DNA of 64,000 nucleotides from Streptomyces sp. WAC08241 (GCA_007858575.1 CP042279.1:3784501-3848500); one strand, 5' to 3'. Shown: positions 48,675 to 58,271, numbered from the stretch's first letter. Program-made: numbers and translations. The notes: generated from the letters alone by a model not told the origin.

Positions 48675-49610
48675 TTACCCGGCGGTATGCCGCGCGAGCT
48701 GCTTCTTCCGGCGCCACAGCACCAGCGGGAGCGCTCCGGCGACGCTCGCCGCGCCCAGCGGGGCGGCGGCCACCGCCTTGTTCAGGGCCGGGTTGTCGAA
48801 GATGCCGGGCACGGGGAGCGTGGCCCAGCGGGTGACCGGCCAGGCGACGACGACGGCGCGGCCCACGACCAGGTCGTTGGCGACGGTGCCGCCGCCCGGG
48901 AGCTCCTGGTGGAAGCGGGAGTCCAGGGAGTTCTGCCGGTTGTCGCCCATGACCCAGATGCGGCCCTCGGGGACCTTGATCGGGCCGAAGGAGTCCTGGC
49001 AGGGCACGGAGCCGGGGTAGAGGTACGAGGTCTCGTCGAGCGCCACTCCATTGAGGACGACCTTGCCGCCCTCCTTGCAGGAGACGGTGTCGCCGCCGAC
49101 CGCGATGACGCGCTTGATGAGGTCCTTCTCCTCGGCGGACGGCATGAGGCCGATGAAGCTGAGGAACTTCTGGACGACGTTCGGCTTGGGCGTCTCGGCG
49201 GTCTCCAGCCAGCCGCCCGGGTCGTGGAAGACGACGACCTCGCCGCGCTCGGGCTCGGAGCCGAACCACGGCGTCAGCTTGTCGACGAGCACCCGGTCGC
49301 CCTTCTTGAGGGTGTTCATCATCGATTCCGAGGGGATCGAGAACGCCTGCACCAGGAAGGTCTTGATCAGCAGCGCGAGCACCAGCGCGATGCCGACGAG
49401 GAGCGGCAGTTCCTTCCAGAAGGAACGCTGCTTCTTCGGGGCCCTGCCGGACCCGCCCGTCTCGTCGTCGCGCGGCGCGCCGCCGCCGTGCGACACCTCG
49501 TCATCCGTCACGTTGCCACCCGTCACGTCGTCGGCCCTGGCCTCGTCGGCCCTCTTCTCGGGCCCGTCGTGTCCGGATCGTGCGCCGACGGCCACATCCC
49601 CCACATCCAC
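48675..49610 (-). CDS. sipY: Type I signal peptidase SipY, with C-terminal TM segment
   Basis: Intact 311 residues from GTG 49610. Long acidic N-tail, N-terminal helix LPLLVGIALVLALLIKTFLV, catalytic Ser in FSIPSESMMNTL, catalytic Lys in DLIKRVIAVGGDTVSC, box E MGDNRQNSLDSRFH. After the core there is a second helix (AVAAAPLGAASVAGALPLVL) followed by WRRKKQLAR, giving an unusual C-terminal anchor known from Streptomyces Sip proteins. SipY is the main signal peptidase in S. lividans. Confidence 0.92.
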   Translation of the reverse strand: MDVGDVAVGARSGHDGPEKRADEARADDVTGGNVTDDEVSHGGGAPRDDETGGSGRAPKKQRSFWKELPLLVGIALVLALLIKTFLVQAFSIPSESMMNTLKKGDRVLVDKLTPWFGSEPERGEVVVFHDPGGWLETAETPKPNVVQKFLSFIGLMPSAEEKDLIKRVIAVGGDTVSCKEGGKVVLNGVALDETSYLYPGSVPCQDSFGPIKVPEGRIWVMGDNRQNSLDSRFHQELPGGGTVANDLVVGRAVVVAWPVTRWATLPVPGIFDNPALNKAVAAAPLGAASVAGALPLVLWRRKKQLARHTAG

Positions 49611-49707
49611 TCCTCAGTCCGTGCGAACGCCTGCCCCGGAACAGGGACAGGCCCACCACCCCATAACGAGCAGAAGTTCCGCAGGGTCGGGAGCCCGGGC
49701 AATCCGT

Positions 49708-50540
49708 TCAGATTCCTCGGGGACACACTATGCGAAGGACCGAGCGCCTCACCGGAGCCCGCACGGGCGTCCGGCACTCCGGCGAAGGTCCCCGTTCCTC
49801 CAGGCCCCGCCAGTGGCCGACGGGCCAGACGATCGCCACGGCACGCCCCACGACCTGCTCCTCCGCGACCGTGCCGTGGTCCTCCTCGTCGAGGTGGAAG
49901 CGGGAGTCGGCCGAGTCGGAGCGGTGGTCGCCGAGGACGAAGATCCGGCCCTCGGGGACCTTCACCTCGAAGGGGATGGTGGACGGCGGGTTCCCCGGGT
50001 GGAGGTACGGCTCGTTCAGGGTACGCCGTTGACGGTGAGCCGCCCGTCCGCGTCGCAGCAGCGGACGGTGTCGCCGCCGACGGCCACGACCCGCTTGATG
50101 AGGTCCCGTTCGTCGGCCGAGGGCAGCAGCCCGATGAAGGTCAGCGCCTGCTTGGCCTGTTTGATGCCGACGGGGTCGTCGGAGGGGGCACGGGGTCCTC
50201 GTGGAGCCAGCCGCCGGGGTCCTTGAAGACGACGACGTCGCCGCGCTCCGGGTGGGAGCCGAACCAGGGGTGAGCTTGTCGACGACCACCCGGTCGCTGA
50301 TCCGGATCGTCTGCTCCATGGAGCCGGAGGGGATGACGAACGCCTGGACGAGGAAGGTCTTGAGGACGAGGGCGATGAGCACGGCGACCGTGATCAGGAT
50401 CGGGATCTCCCGGATCGCGGAGCGCTGCCGGCGCCGCTTGACCTTGCGGGCGAGCTTGCGCCGTTCGGCGCGTCCGGGCCGGGCGGAACCGCGCTCGGGG
50501 CGTGACCGGCCCCGCCGGCCGGGCGGCCCCGGCTACCCAC
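49708..50540 (-). CDS. sipX: Type I signal peptidase SipX
   Basis: N-terminal basic stretch (RKLARKVKRRRQRSA), helix IPILITVAVLIALVLKTFLV, catalytic Ser in FVIPSGSMEQTI, catalytic Lys DLIKRVVAVGGDTVRCC, box E LGDHRSDSADSRFH. GTG 50540 overlaps the sipW stop by 8 bases. Shifts near 50523, 50270, 50190 and 50023; the C-terminal end (taken at 49708) is uncertain because the frame after GHWRGLEE looks shifted again. Confidence 0.88.
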
Positions 50541-51450
50541 GGGTCCCCGCCCCGCCGCCCGCGGGCCCCGTCGGGTGTCCGCCGGGCGGTGGCGCCGGTA
50601 CGGCGTCGAAGCCGTCCGTGCCCGCCACGCCGGTCCAGCGGCCGAAGGGCCAGGCGATCCAGTCGGCGCGTCCGACGACCTTGTCGACGGGGACCATGCC
50701 TCCGCCGGGGCTGCCCAGGTGGTCCCGGGAGTCGCTGGACTGGCTGCGGTGGTCGCCCATGACCCAGAGCCGGTCCGGGGGACGACGATGTCGAAGGGCA
50801 CGCCGGAGGGCGGGTCCCCGGGCATCAGGTACCGCTCCACGACGGTGACGCCGTTGACGGTGAGCCGGCCGTCCCGGTCGCAGCAGACGACCCGGTCGCC
50901 GCCGGTGCCGACGACCCGCTTCACGAAGTCGGTCTCGGCGGGCTCCGCGAGTCCGAGGGCAGCGGCCGCGTCGCGCAGCAGGCCGGTGACGGTCGCCCCG
51001 GGCTCCTCCCGTACGAAGGAGCCGGTGCCGTCGAAGACGACGACGTCGCCGCGGCGCGGCTCGTCCCCGAAGCGGTACGCCAGTTTGTTCACCAGGATCC
51101 GGTCGCCGACCCGGAGCGTCGGTTCCATGGAGCGGCTGGGGATGAGGAACGGCTGCACCACGAAGTGGCTCAGGAGCAGCAGGAAGGCCACGCAGGCGCC
51201 GCCCACGAGGGCCGTGCGCCGCCAGGAGGACACGATGCCGGCGTCCTCGGTGCCACCGGAGCCGGAGCCAGGGTCGGGGCCTCGGTGCCGCCGGAGGCGG
51301 AGCCAGGGTCGGAGCCCTCGGCGCCGCCGGAGCCGGAGCCCCCGAATCCCCGGAAACGCGCGCGGAGCGCGGCCCTTCCCGTACCGGAGTCCCTGTCGGG
51401 ATCCGTGTGGGAAGAGGGCCGCGCTCCGTGTGCTGTGCTTCGGTGTCCAT
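50533..51450 (-). CDS. sipW: Type I signal peptidase SipW
   Basis: ATG 51450 (MDTEAQHTERG). The N-terminal 75 or so residues are low-complexity Pro/Ala/Gly, then a helix TALVGGACVAFLLLLSHFVV, catalytic Ser in FLIPSRSMEPTL, catalytic Lys in DFVKRVVGTGGDRVVCC, box E MGDHRSQSSDSRDH. Shifts near 51270 and 50781. Stop is overlapped by the sipX start. First of the sip cluster after rplS. Confidence 0.88.
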   Translation of the reverse strand: MDTEAQHTERGPLPTRIPTGTPVREGPRSARVSGDSGAPAPAAPRAPTLAPPPAAPRPRPWLRLRWHRGRRHRVLLAAHGPRGRRLRGLPAAPEPLRGAAVPHPQPLHGTDAPGRRPDPGEQTGVPLRGRAAPRRRRRLRRHRLLRTGGARGDRHRPAARRGRCPRTRGARRDRLREAGRRHRRRPGRLLRPGRPAHRQRRHRRGAVPDARGPALRRALRHRRPPDRLWVMGDHRSQSSDSRDHLGSPGGGMVPVDKVVGRADWIAWPFGRWTGVAGTDGFDAVPAPPPGGHPTGPAGGGAGTRG

Positions 51451-51519
51451 CGCCGGGCAAGCCTATCCGGCCTGCCTGTGCGAGGAGTCGGAAGCGTGGT
51501 GCGTGCCGGGAGCCGGGGC

Positions 51520-51870
51520 TCAGCGGTCGCGCTTCTCCTTGATCTTGGCGGCCTTGCCGCGCAGCTCGCGGAGGTAGTAGAGCTTGGCGCGACGGACGTC
51601 ACCGCGGGTCACGAGCTCGATCTTCTCGAAGATCGGGCTGTTGACCGGGAAGGTGCGCTCGACGCCGACGGAGAACGAGACCTTGCGGACCGTGAAGGTC
51701 TCGCTGACGCCCGAGCCCTGGCGGCGGATGACGACGCCCTTGAACTGCTGGATGCGGGAGCGGTTGCCCTCGATGACGCGGACGTGCACGTTGACGGTGT
51801 CGCCCGGGCGGAAGGCGGGGAGGTCGGAGCGGAGCGAAGCCGCGTTGACCTGGTCGAGCAGGGAGGCCAT
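51520..51870 (-). CDS. rplS: 50S ribosomal protein L19
   Basis: Intact 116 residues: LLDQVNAASLRSDLPAFRPG, VNVHVRVIEGNRSRIQQFKG, YYLRELRGKAAKIKEKR. ATG 51870. Follows trmD in the rpsP-khpA-rimM-trmD-rplS order standard for bacteria. Confidence 0.98.
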   Translation of the reverse strand: MASLLDQVNAASLRSDLPAFRPGDTVNVHVRVIEGNRSRIQQFKGVVIRRQGSGVSETFTVRKVSFSVGVERTFPVNSPIFEKIELVTRGDVRRAKLYYLRELRGKAAKIKEKRDR

Positions 51871-51998
51871 GGAGGTCTTTTTCCTCGCTGATGCCACAGG
51901 TCATCAGCGGTACGTTCGAAGGTGATGTCAGAGGCCGTCCGCTCCTGGCGGCGTCGTTCCCCTGTGGCAGGGGCGCGCGCCGGACGGACGACAGCGCC

Positions 51999-52817
51999 CT
52001 ATTCTTCCACGCCCTCGACCCTGCGCCAAAATCGGCCGCCGGGCTCGGGGCCCACCCCATCATGGAGAGGACCTCCCGGTCCTTCTTGTCGAAGGCGGCC
52101 GGGTCGCAGCGCTCGATGAGGTCGGGCCGGTGGGCGGCGGTGCGGCGGAAGGCCTCGTCGCGCCGCCAGCGGGCGATCTTCCCGTGGTGGCCGCTGAGGA
52201 GGACGTCGGGGATGCCCCGGCCGCGCCACTCGGGGGCTTGGTGTAGACGGGGCCTCCAGGAGGTTGGCCATGGCCCCGGGGGCGAAGGAGTCGTCCCGGT
52301 GGGACTCGGCGTTGCCGAGGACGCCGGGCAGGAGCCGGGCGACGGCCTCGGTGACGACGAGGACGGCGGCCTCCCCGCCGGCCAGGACGTAGTCGCCGAT
52401 GGAGACCTCGTAGACCGGCATCCGGGTCGCGTACTCGTCCACGACGCGGCGGTCGATGCCCTCGTAGCGGGCCGGGGTGAAGATCAGCCAGGGCCGCTCG
52501 GAGAGTTCGACGGCCAGTTCCTGGGTGAAGGGCCGGCCGCTGGGGGTGGGGACGACGAGGACGGGACCGTGGGCACCGCCCTCGTACCCGTCGGCGAGCG
52601 CCTGGTCGAGCGCGTCGCCCCAGGGCCCGGTCTTCATGACCATGCCGGGGCCGCCGCCGTACGGGGTGTCGTCGACCGTGTTGTGCCGGTCGTGGGTCCA
52701 CGCGCGCAGGTCGTGGACGTGGACGTCGAGCTGTCCGCGCGCGCGTGCCTTGCCGACGAGGGAGACGTTCAGCGGTTCGAGGTACTCGGGGAAGATCGTG
52801 ACGACGTCGAGCCTCAT
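51999..52817 (-). CDS. trmD: tRNA (guanine-N1)-methyltransferase
   Basis: Methylates G37 of tRNA. Trefoil-knot (SPOUT) enzyme: MRLDVVTIFPEYLEPLNVSL, DDTPYGGGPGMVMKTGPWGD, ARYEGIDRRVVDEYATRMPV, SIGDYVLAGGEAAVLVVTEA. ATG 52817 overlaps the rimM stop (ATGA). Shifts near 52250, 52235 and 52050; with the last repaired the C-terminus is PGGRFWRRVEGVEE ending at TAG 52001-51999. Confidence 0.96.
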   Translation of the reverse strand: MRLDVVTIFPEYLEPLNVSLVGKARARGQLDVHVHDLRAWTHDRHNTVDDTPYGGGPGMVMKTGPWGDALDQALADGYEGGAHGPVLVVPTPSGRPFTQELAVELSERPWLIFTPARYEGIDRRVVDEYATRMPVYEVSIGDYVLAGGEAAVLVVTEAVARLLPGVLGNAESHRDDSFAPGAMANLLEAPSTPSPRVARPGHPRRPPQRPPREDRPLAARRGLPPHRRPPARPHRALRPGRLRQEGPGGPLHDGVGPEPGGRFWRRVEGVEE

Positions 52818-53425
52818 GCCCGCTCCTCACCGGAACCGGAACCAGAACCGGAACCAGAACCGGAACCGGAACCGGCCTCGTCCTCGGACTCCTCGCGGGA
52901 GGAGGCGATCTCGGCGCGGTCGTCGATCAGGCCGGGCGGCGGGTCGATCACGGCCCGCTGCTCCTCCAGGTCGATCTCGGTGACGATCTCCCCGACGAAG
53001 GGGATCATCAGCTCGGTGCCGTCGGGGCGTTCGACGATGAAGAGGTCCTGGGACGGCAGGTGGGAGATCTCGGTGATGCGCCCGATCTCGGTGCCGTCGG
53101 CGAGGACGACATCGAGGTCCATGAGCTGGTGGTCGTAGTACTCGTCCTCCTCCTCGGGCATCTCCGTGGGGTCGACCTCGGCGATGAGGAGGGTGTTGCG
53201 CAGGGCCTCGGCGGCGTTGCGGTCGCGGACGCCCTCGAAGCGGAGCAACAGGCGGCCGCTGTGCACGCGGCCGGTCTCGATGGTCAGCGGCCCGGTGGAG
53301 GCCGGGTCGGTGAGCAGGACGGCGCCGGGGCCGAGCCTGAGCTCGGGCTCGTCCGTGCGCACCTCGACGGTGACCTCGCCCTTGATGCCGTGGGCGCGCC
53401 CGATCCGCGCGACTACCAACTGCAC
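52814..53425 (-). CDS. rimM: Ribosome maturation factor RimM with Ser-Gly repeat tail
   Basis: Intact about 203 residues. Assembly factor for the 30S head, binding S19. QLVVARIGRAHGIKGEVTVE, RLLLRFEGVRDRNAAEALRN, YYDHQLMDLDVVLADGTEIG, and DLFIVERPDGTELMIPFVGE. GTG 53425 follows GGAGAG. The last residues are an Asp/Glu stretch, then (Ser-Gly)x7 and EERA, coded by a GGTTCC-like hexamer repeat. Confidence 0.95.
   Translation of the reverse strand: MQLVVARIGRAHGIKGEVTVEVRTDEPELRLGPGAVLLTDPASTGPLTIETGRVHSGRLLLRFEGVRDRNAAEALRNTLLIAEVDPTEMPEEEDEYYDHQLMDLDVVLADGTEIGRITEISHLPSQDLFIVERPDGTELMIPFVGEIVTEIDLEEQRAVIDPPPGLIDDRAEIASSREESEDEAGSGSGSGSGSGSGSGEERA
52820..52875 (-). repeat. Hexamer repeat coding the RimM Ser-Gly tail
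   Basis: GGAACC/AGAACC hexamers in tandem on the plus strand, i.e. alternating Ser (TCC or TCT-type) and Gly codons on the minus strand. Tail length is likely variable between strains and is a place for replication slippage. Confidence 0.7.
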
Positions 53426-53533
53426 TGCTTCACTCTCTCCTGTCACACAGCTCGTACGACAACGGGCCGGGGCGGGCTCGTAAGCCCTCCCCGGCCCGTG
53501 CCGGCACAACTCAAGGTGATGCTGCCGAACTTC

Positions 53534-53773
53534 TCAGCGGACCTGGTCCACGTCGACGAGGTCGACCCGGATCCCACGGCCGCCGATGGCCCCCACGACG
53601 GTGCGCAGCGCACGCGCGGTGCGGCCGTTGCGGCCGATCACCTTGCCGAGGTCGTCGGGGTGGACCCGGACCTCCAGCACGCGGCCCCGGCGCAGGTTGC
53701 GCGAAGCGACCTGCACCTCGTCGGGGTTGTCGACGATGCCCTTCACGAGGTGCTCGAGAGCCTCCTCGAGCAT
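53534..53773 (-). CDS. khpA: KH-domain RNA-binding protein KhpA
   Basis: Intact 79 residues, MLEEALEHLVKGIVDNPDEV. The KH GxxG loop is in DLGKVIGRNGRTARALRTVV. Small RNA-binding protein always between rpsP and rimM in actinobacteria; binds RNA, often with a KhpB partner. Confidence 0.96.
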   Translation of the reverse strand: MLEEALEHLVKGIVDNPDEVQVASRNLRRGRVLEVRVHPDDLGKVIGRNGRTARALRTVVGAIGGRGIRVDLVDVDQVR

Positions 53774-53775
53774 GA

Positions 53776-54218
53776 TCAGGCCTCGGTCGACTCGGTGGAC
53801 GCGGCCTCGGCCTCGTCCGCCTTCTTGTCGGCCTTCTTGGCCTTCGGGGTGATGGCCTCACCCTTGTCGTCGCCGCCCTCGAGGGTCTTCGCGAACTCGT
53901 CGAACGAGGCGCGCTTCGCCTCCTTGGTCGCCGGGACGAGCAGAGCCTTCTCGGGGCCGGGAGGCCCTTGTGCTTCTGCCAGTCGCCGGTGAGCTTCAGG
54001 ATGGCGAGGACCGGCTCGGTCGGCTGGGCGCCGACGGACAGCCAGTACTGCGCACGCTCGGAGTCGACCTCGATGCGCGACGGGTTGTACGTCGGGTGGT
54101 AGAGGCCGATCTCCTCGATCGCGCGACCGTCACGGCGGGTGCGGGAGTCGGCGACGACGATGCGGTAGTGCGGCTGGCGGATCTTGCCGAGGCGCTTGAG
54201 CTTGATCTTGACTGCCAC
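53776..54218 (-). CDS. rpsP: 30S ribosomal protein S16
   Basis: AVKIKLKRLGKIRQPHYRIV, VADSRTRRDGRAIEEIGLYH, PTEPVLAILKLTGDWQKHKG. GTG 54218. One shift near 53966 after KGLP; the repaired tail is APEKALLVPATKEAK then an Asp/Glu/Lys/Ala-rich end. First gene of the rpsP to rplS operon. Confidence 0.96.
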
Positions 54219-54372
54219 TGGAGTGGTGTCTCCTGGTCTATGACGTGGTTGGGCACTTGAGATGCCACGTGGGGTTGCGGTACTCGGATGCCCGATGGAC
54301 GCGTCAGCCGGAGGAGAGAGGGTCCTGTGCGACTGTCGAGTACAGCTAGCCATTGTGCCACACGCCGCGGGG

Positions 54373-54966
54373 TCAGTTGGCGGCGCCCACCGTCTCCGGG
54401 ATGCGGAAGGGCTTGCCGCAGCCGCCGCAGACGATGGGGGCCTGGGCGAGGACCGACGGGACCACGCGCACGTTGCGCCCGCAGTCGCAGACGGCCTTGA
54501 CGCGCACGCCGCCGCCCGAGGAGCCGTGCCGGGCGGCCGGTCCGCGGAAGGAGCGCTTGGTGTCGGCGGCCGTGGCGACCGTGTGGGCCTTGAGGGCGCG
54601 CTGGAGCCGCTCGATGGTGGGACGGTAGCGCCGCCTGGCCTCGGCGTTGAGCGTGACCAGGGAGAAGCCGCTGCTGGCGTGCGGCTCCTCGGGGTGGTCG
54701 AGGCCCATCTCCTCGGCGATCGCGAGGAAGCGGCGGTTGTGGTAGCGGCCGGCGCGGGAGGTGTCCCGGACACCTCTGGCGGCGGCGATGCCGTGGACTG
54801 CCTCGTGGAGGAGTCGTTCGAAGGAGAGCTCGGCGCCGCAGGCGGACGAGGACTCTCCGATGAGGGATTCGGGCGCGGCAAGGTCGGGCAGCTCGGGGTG
54901 GTGCCGCTGAATGTCGGCCCACGCCTGTGCCAGCTCTGCGGCGAGAACAGGTGGTGTCGTGCTCAC
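54373..54966 (-). CDS. SprT-like zinc metalloprotein
   Basis: About 197 residues from GTG 54966 (ATG 55107 is a possible but less likely start). Helical N-terminus, then LLHEAVHGIA, a HExxH zinc-protease motif, then C-terminal zinc ribbon with CDCGRNVRVV and CGGCGKPFRI. This is the layout of SprT/Spartan-type proteins. Substrate unknown. Convergence: rpsP operon lies downstream after about 155 bp. Confidence 0.8.
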   Translation of the reverse strand: MSTTPPVLAAELAQAWADIQRHHPELPDLAAPESLIGESSSACGAELSFERLLHEAVHGIAAARGVRDTSRAGRYHNRRFLAIAEEMGLDHPEEPHASSGFSLVTLNAEARRRYRPTIERLQRALKAHTVATAADTKRSFRGPAARHGSSGGGVRVKAVCDCGRNVRVVPSVLAQAPIVCGGCGKPFRIPETVGAAN

Positions 54967-55374
54967 GTCGGGTACAACGAGCCGGAGCGCCCCCGGGTTC
55001 CATTCCGGGGCATCCCAAATATTTTGCACGTACCAGTCAGTTGCCGTTGATGCGTCCCGACGAGGGCCAGTGCGCCGATCTGCGGAGAAGCCGCGCAGGG
55101 GCCGCAAGCCCGTACGTAGCGGCGCATACGCCCCGGCGCGCAGTCCGGCCGCGTACGCCCCCGTGCTCCGGGGACCCGAGCGCGTGCACCCCTCCCGCGA
55201 GGGGGCCCGGAACGGGCGCGAAGTGTTGCGGGGACATTACCGGGTCGGCGCACGCGGGCGCACACCGCCCCTCCCCGGACGAATCGGTCCGCCCCGACCA
55301 CTGGACGCGGCACCGGATGCGCAGTTCCCTGACTACGGGGGCTGTCGTCCGAGCACTGATTGGGGCGCTTATCC
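54967..55374. other. 408-bp divergent intergenic region
   Basis: Between the SprT-like gene and the methyltransferase. It holds an AT-rich patch (AAATATTTTG near 55014-55023), the best promoter candidate for the leftward gene, and otherwise GC-rich sequence. No RNA gene or hairpin of note was recognised; open frames here look like GC shadows. Confidence 0.5.
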
Positions 55375-56102
55375 ATGACACCTACGCTCGTCCCGCACCA
55401 CCCCGCGCGCGACTGGGCCGAGATCCAGGAACGGATGCTCGTCCCCTCTACGAGGCGGTGTACGACCGCCTCGGCGTGGGCGGGAACTCCCGGGTCCTCG
55501 GCCTGGGCTGCGGCTCGGGCCTGGCCCTCCTCATGGCGGCCGCGCGGGGCGCCCGGGTGGCCGGCGCGGACCGGGACCACGCGCGCGTGGAGCTGGCCAG
55601 GAGCGGCTCCCGGAGGACGTGGCCGTCACCGACGAGCCGCCGGAGTGCGCCCCGTACGACGTGGTCACCGCCTTCCACGCGACGGACGCCCTGCTCCCGG
55701 AGCTCGCGGCGGTCACCCGTACGGCCCAACCGGGCACGACCGTCGTCCTCGCCGGCTGGGGACCCCCGGAGCGGTGCGCCACGGAGCCGGTCCTGCGGCT
55801 CGCGGCCCGGCTCGCCGACTGCCGCCCGGCGGCGGGCTCGGGCCCGACCCGGACGCGCTCGCGGCCTCGGCGGGGCTGCGGCCGGTCGGTTCGGGCCGGT
55901 GGCCTGCCCCTTCGGGTACGCGGACGGGGCCAGCGCGGTGCGGGGCCTCCTGTCGACGGGCGCCTTCGACGAGGCGGTCCGGGCCACCGACCCCTCGCAG
56001 GTGGAGAAGGAGATCGAGGAGGCGCTCGCCCCGTACGTCCGCCCGGACGGGACGGTGTGGATGCCGAACGTCTTCCGGTACGTGCTCGCCCGCACGCCTT
56101 GA
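55375..56102 (+). CDS. Class I SAM-dependent methyltransferase
   Basis: Starts MTPTLVPHHPARDWAEIQER. Motif I VLGLGCGSGLALLMAAARGA, acidic VAGADRDHARVELARS, DVVTAFHATDALLPELAAVT and TVVLAGWGPPERCATEPVL as motifs IV/post-I. Shifts near 55444, 55608, 55832 and 55900. C-terminus VRPDGTVWMPNVFRYVLARTP. Substrate unknown. Its 3' end runs into the 16-bp tandem repeat. Confidence 0.82.
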
Positions 56103-56303
56103 GACCGGGACGCCCTGGGACCCGTACGCCCTGAGACCGGGACGCCCTGGAGACCCGTACGCCCTGAGACCGGGACGCCCTGAGACCCGTACGCCCTGAG
56201 GCCCGTACGCGCCGCTGCCGCCACGCCCTGAGACCCGTACCGCGCCGCTGCCGCCGCGCCCTGGGACCCGTACGCGCCTCTCCCGTCACGCCCCGGGGCC
56301 CGC
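56094..56303. repeat. 16-bp tandem repeat, about 13 units
   Basis: Units such as ACGCCCTGAGACCGGG, ACGCCCTGAGACCCGT and ACGCCCTGGGACCCGT, with two 17-bp units and two diverged ACGCGCCGCTGCCGCC-type units. It starts in the last codons of the methyltransferase and fills the gap to the convergent ftsH gene. The two main unit types alternate in the left half. Not a CRISPR, because no spacers exist. Confidence 0.85.
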
Positions 56304-56318
56304 GCGCTCCGCCCCCCG

Positions 56319-58271
56319 TCACACTCCCTGCCGCTCCGGGTTCGGGCCCACGCCCGGCTCGGGGCCCGGGGCCGGCGGGTGATGCCCGCCGCGCGGTAGG
56401 CCGCGTCCTCCTCCAGGGTCTCGTTCGCCAGGAGGGCCTCGGCCAGGGCGTCCAGCCTGTCGCGGTGGTCGCCGAGCTGCCGCAGGGCGACCTCGTAGCA
56501 CTCGTCGACGATCCGCCGCATCTCCCGGTCGACGGTGTCGAGGGTCGCGGGGCCGCCGACAGGCCGTACGCCTGCTGGGCGTCGCTCGGGATGGCCGTGA
56601 GGCGGCCGACGCGCTCGCTCATCCCCCACCGGCCCGCCATGCCCCGGGCGATGGTGGTGACCTGCTCCAGGTCGCTCTCGGCGCCGGTGGTGATCACGCC
56701 GAAGACGACCTGCTCGGCCGCCATCCCGCCGAGGGCGCCGACGATCCGGCCGCGCAGGTACTCCTCGGTGTAGGCGTACTTGTCGGCGTCGGGGGTCGAC
56801 AGGGTCACGCCCAGGGCCCGGCCGCGCGGCACGATGGTGATCTTCCGGACCGGGTCGGCGCCGGGCTGGAGCATGCCGAGCAGGGCGTGGCCGCTCTCGT
56901 GGTACGCGGTCCGCCGCCGTTCCTCCTCCGGCATCACCAGGGCCGTTCCGCGCCGAGCTGGACCTTCTCCAGGGCGTCGGACAGATCGGACTGCGTGACG
57001 GCCTCCTGCTCGCGCTTGACCGCGAGGAGCGCGGCCTCGTTGGCGAGGTTGGCGAGCTCGGCGCCGGTCATGCCGGGGTCGTGCGGGCCACCTGCTCCAG
57101 GTCGACGTCCTTGGCGAGCGGGATCTCCCGGGTGTGGATCCGCAGGATGGCCTCCCGGCCGCCCCGGTCCGGCGGGTTGACGTGGACGATCCGGTCGAAG
57201 CGGCCGGGCCGGGTGAGGGCGGGGTCGAGGACGTCGGCGCGGTTGGTGGCGGCGAGGACGATGACCCCTCGGAGCCGGTGAAGCCGTCCATCTCGGTGAG
57301 GATCTGGTTGAGGGTCTGCTCGCGCTCGTCGTGGCCGCCCATCCCGGAGCCGCCGCCCCGGGCCCGGCCGATGGTGTCGATCTCGTCGATGAAGACGATC
57401 GCCGGGGCGACCTTGCGGGCCTCGGAGAACAGCTCCCGCACCCGGGAGGCGCCCACGCCCACGATCATCTCGATGAAGCCGGAGGCGGAGGCCGAGAAGA
57501 ACGGCACCCCGGCCTCGCCCGCGACGGCCCGCGCGAGGAGCGTCTTGCCGGTGCCGGGAGGCCCGGCGAGGAGCACGCCGCGGGGCATCTTGGCGCCCAT
57601 CGCCCGGTAGGCGTCCGGGTTCTTGAGGAAGTCGACGACGTCGTTGAGCTCGCCCTCGACCTCGTCGATGCCGGCGACGTCGGCGAAGGTGGTGCGCTTC
57701 CCGGTCTCCAGCTCGACCGGCTTGGGCGGCTGCTTGCGGCCCAGCATGCCGCCCGCGCCGCCCATGCCCGCGCTCATCCGGCGGGCGATGAACACCCAGA
57801 GCAGGACGAGCAGCAGCATCGGGGCGAGCGAGAGGAGCAGATTGGCCAGGAAGCTGCGCTCCTGGACGACCGGCTCGGCGGTGACGACGACGTTCTGCCG
57901 GGTGAGCTGCGTCCACAGGTCGTCGTCGGCGAAGGCGGGCCGCTGGGTGGTGAACTTGGTGTAGTCGCCCTTGCCGCCGGGGACGGGCCGCTTGTCCTTG
58001 AGCTGCCCCTGGATCGCGTCGCCCTTGGAGTAGATCTTGGTGACGTTCCCGGCGGCGACCTGCTTGTCGAACTCGGTGTACGAGATCGTCGGACCGTCGC
58101 CGTCGTTGAAGAACGACAGGACGATGTTGGTGATCAGGTACACGACGAGCGCGGTGAGGATCAGTCCGCCCCAGCCGCCCGGCATCCGCTTCCTCGGCGA
58201 CGGGGGCGGCGGGGCCCCTTCCGAGCGCCAGGGCTGGTCGGTCCGGTCGCGCGGGGTGCGGGGTCGGCCAC
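56319..58271 (-). CDS. ftsH: FtsH-family AAA+ zinc protease
   Basis: Membrane-bound ATP-dependent protease. Two helices: GLILTALVVYLITNIVLSFF and ANLLLSLAPMLLLVLLWVFI. AAA part: Walker A LAGPPGTGKTLLARAVAGEA, Walker B PAIVFIDEIDTIGRARGG, SRH AATNRADVLDPALTRPGRFD. Zinc site RTAYHESGHALLGML. GTG 58271 after GAGGAG. Five or so shifts (near 58255, 57275, 57085, 56945, 56565, 56380). The C-terminus, taken at 56319, is short. About 650 residues. Confidence 0.9.

Noticed and set aside
56094..56303. CRISPR array
   Set aside because: Units are directly adjacent, with no unique spacers and no cas genes nearby.
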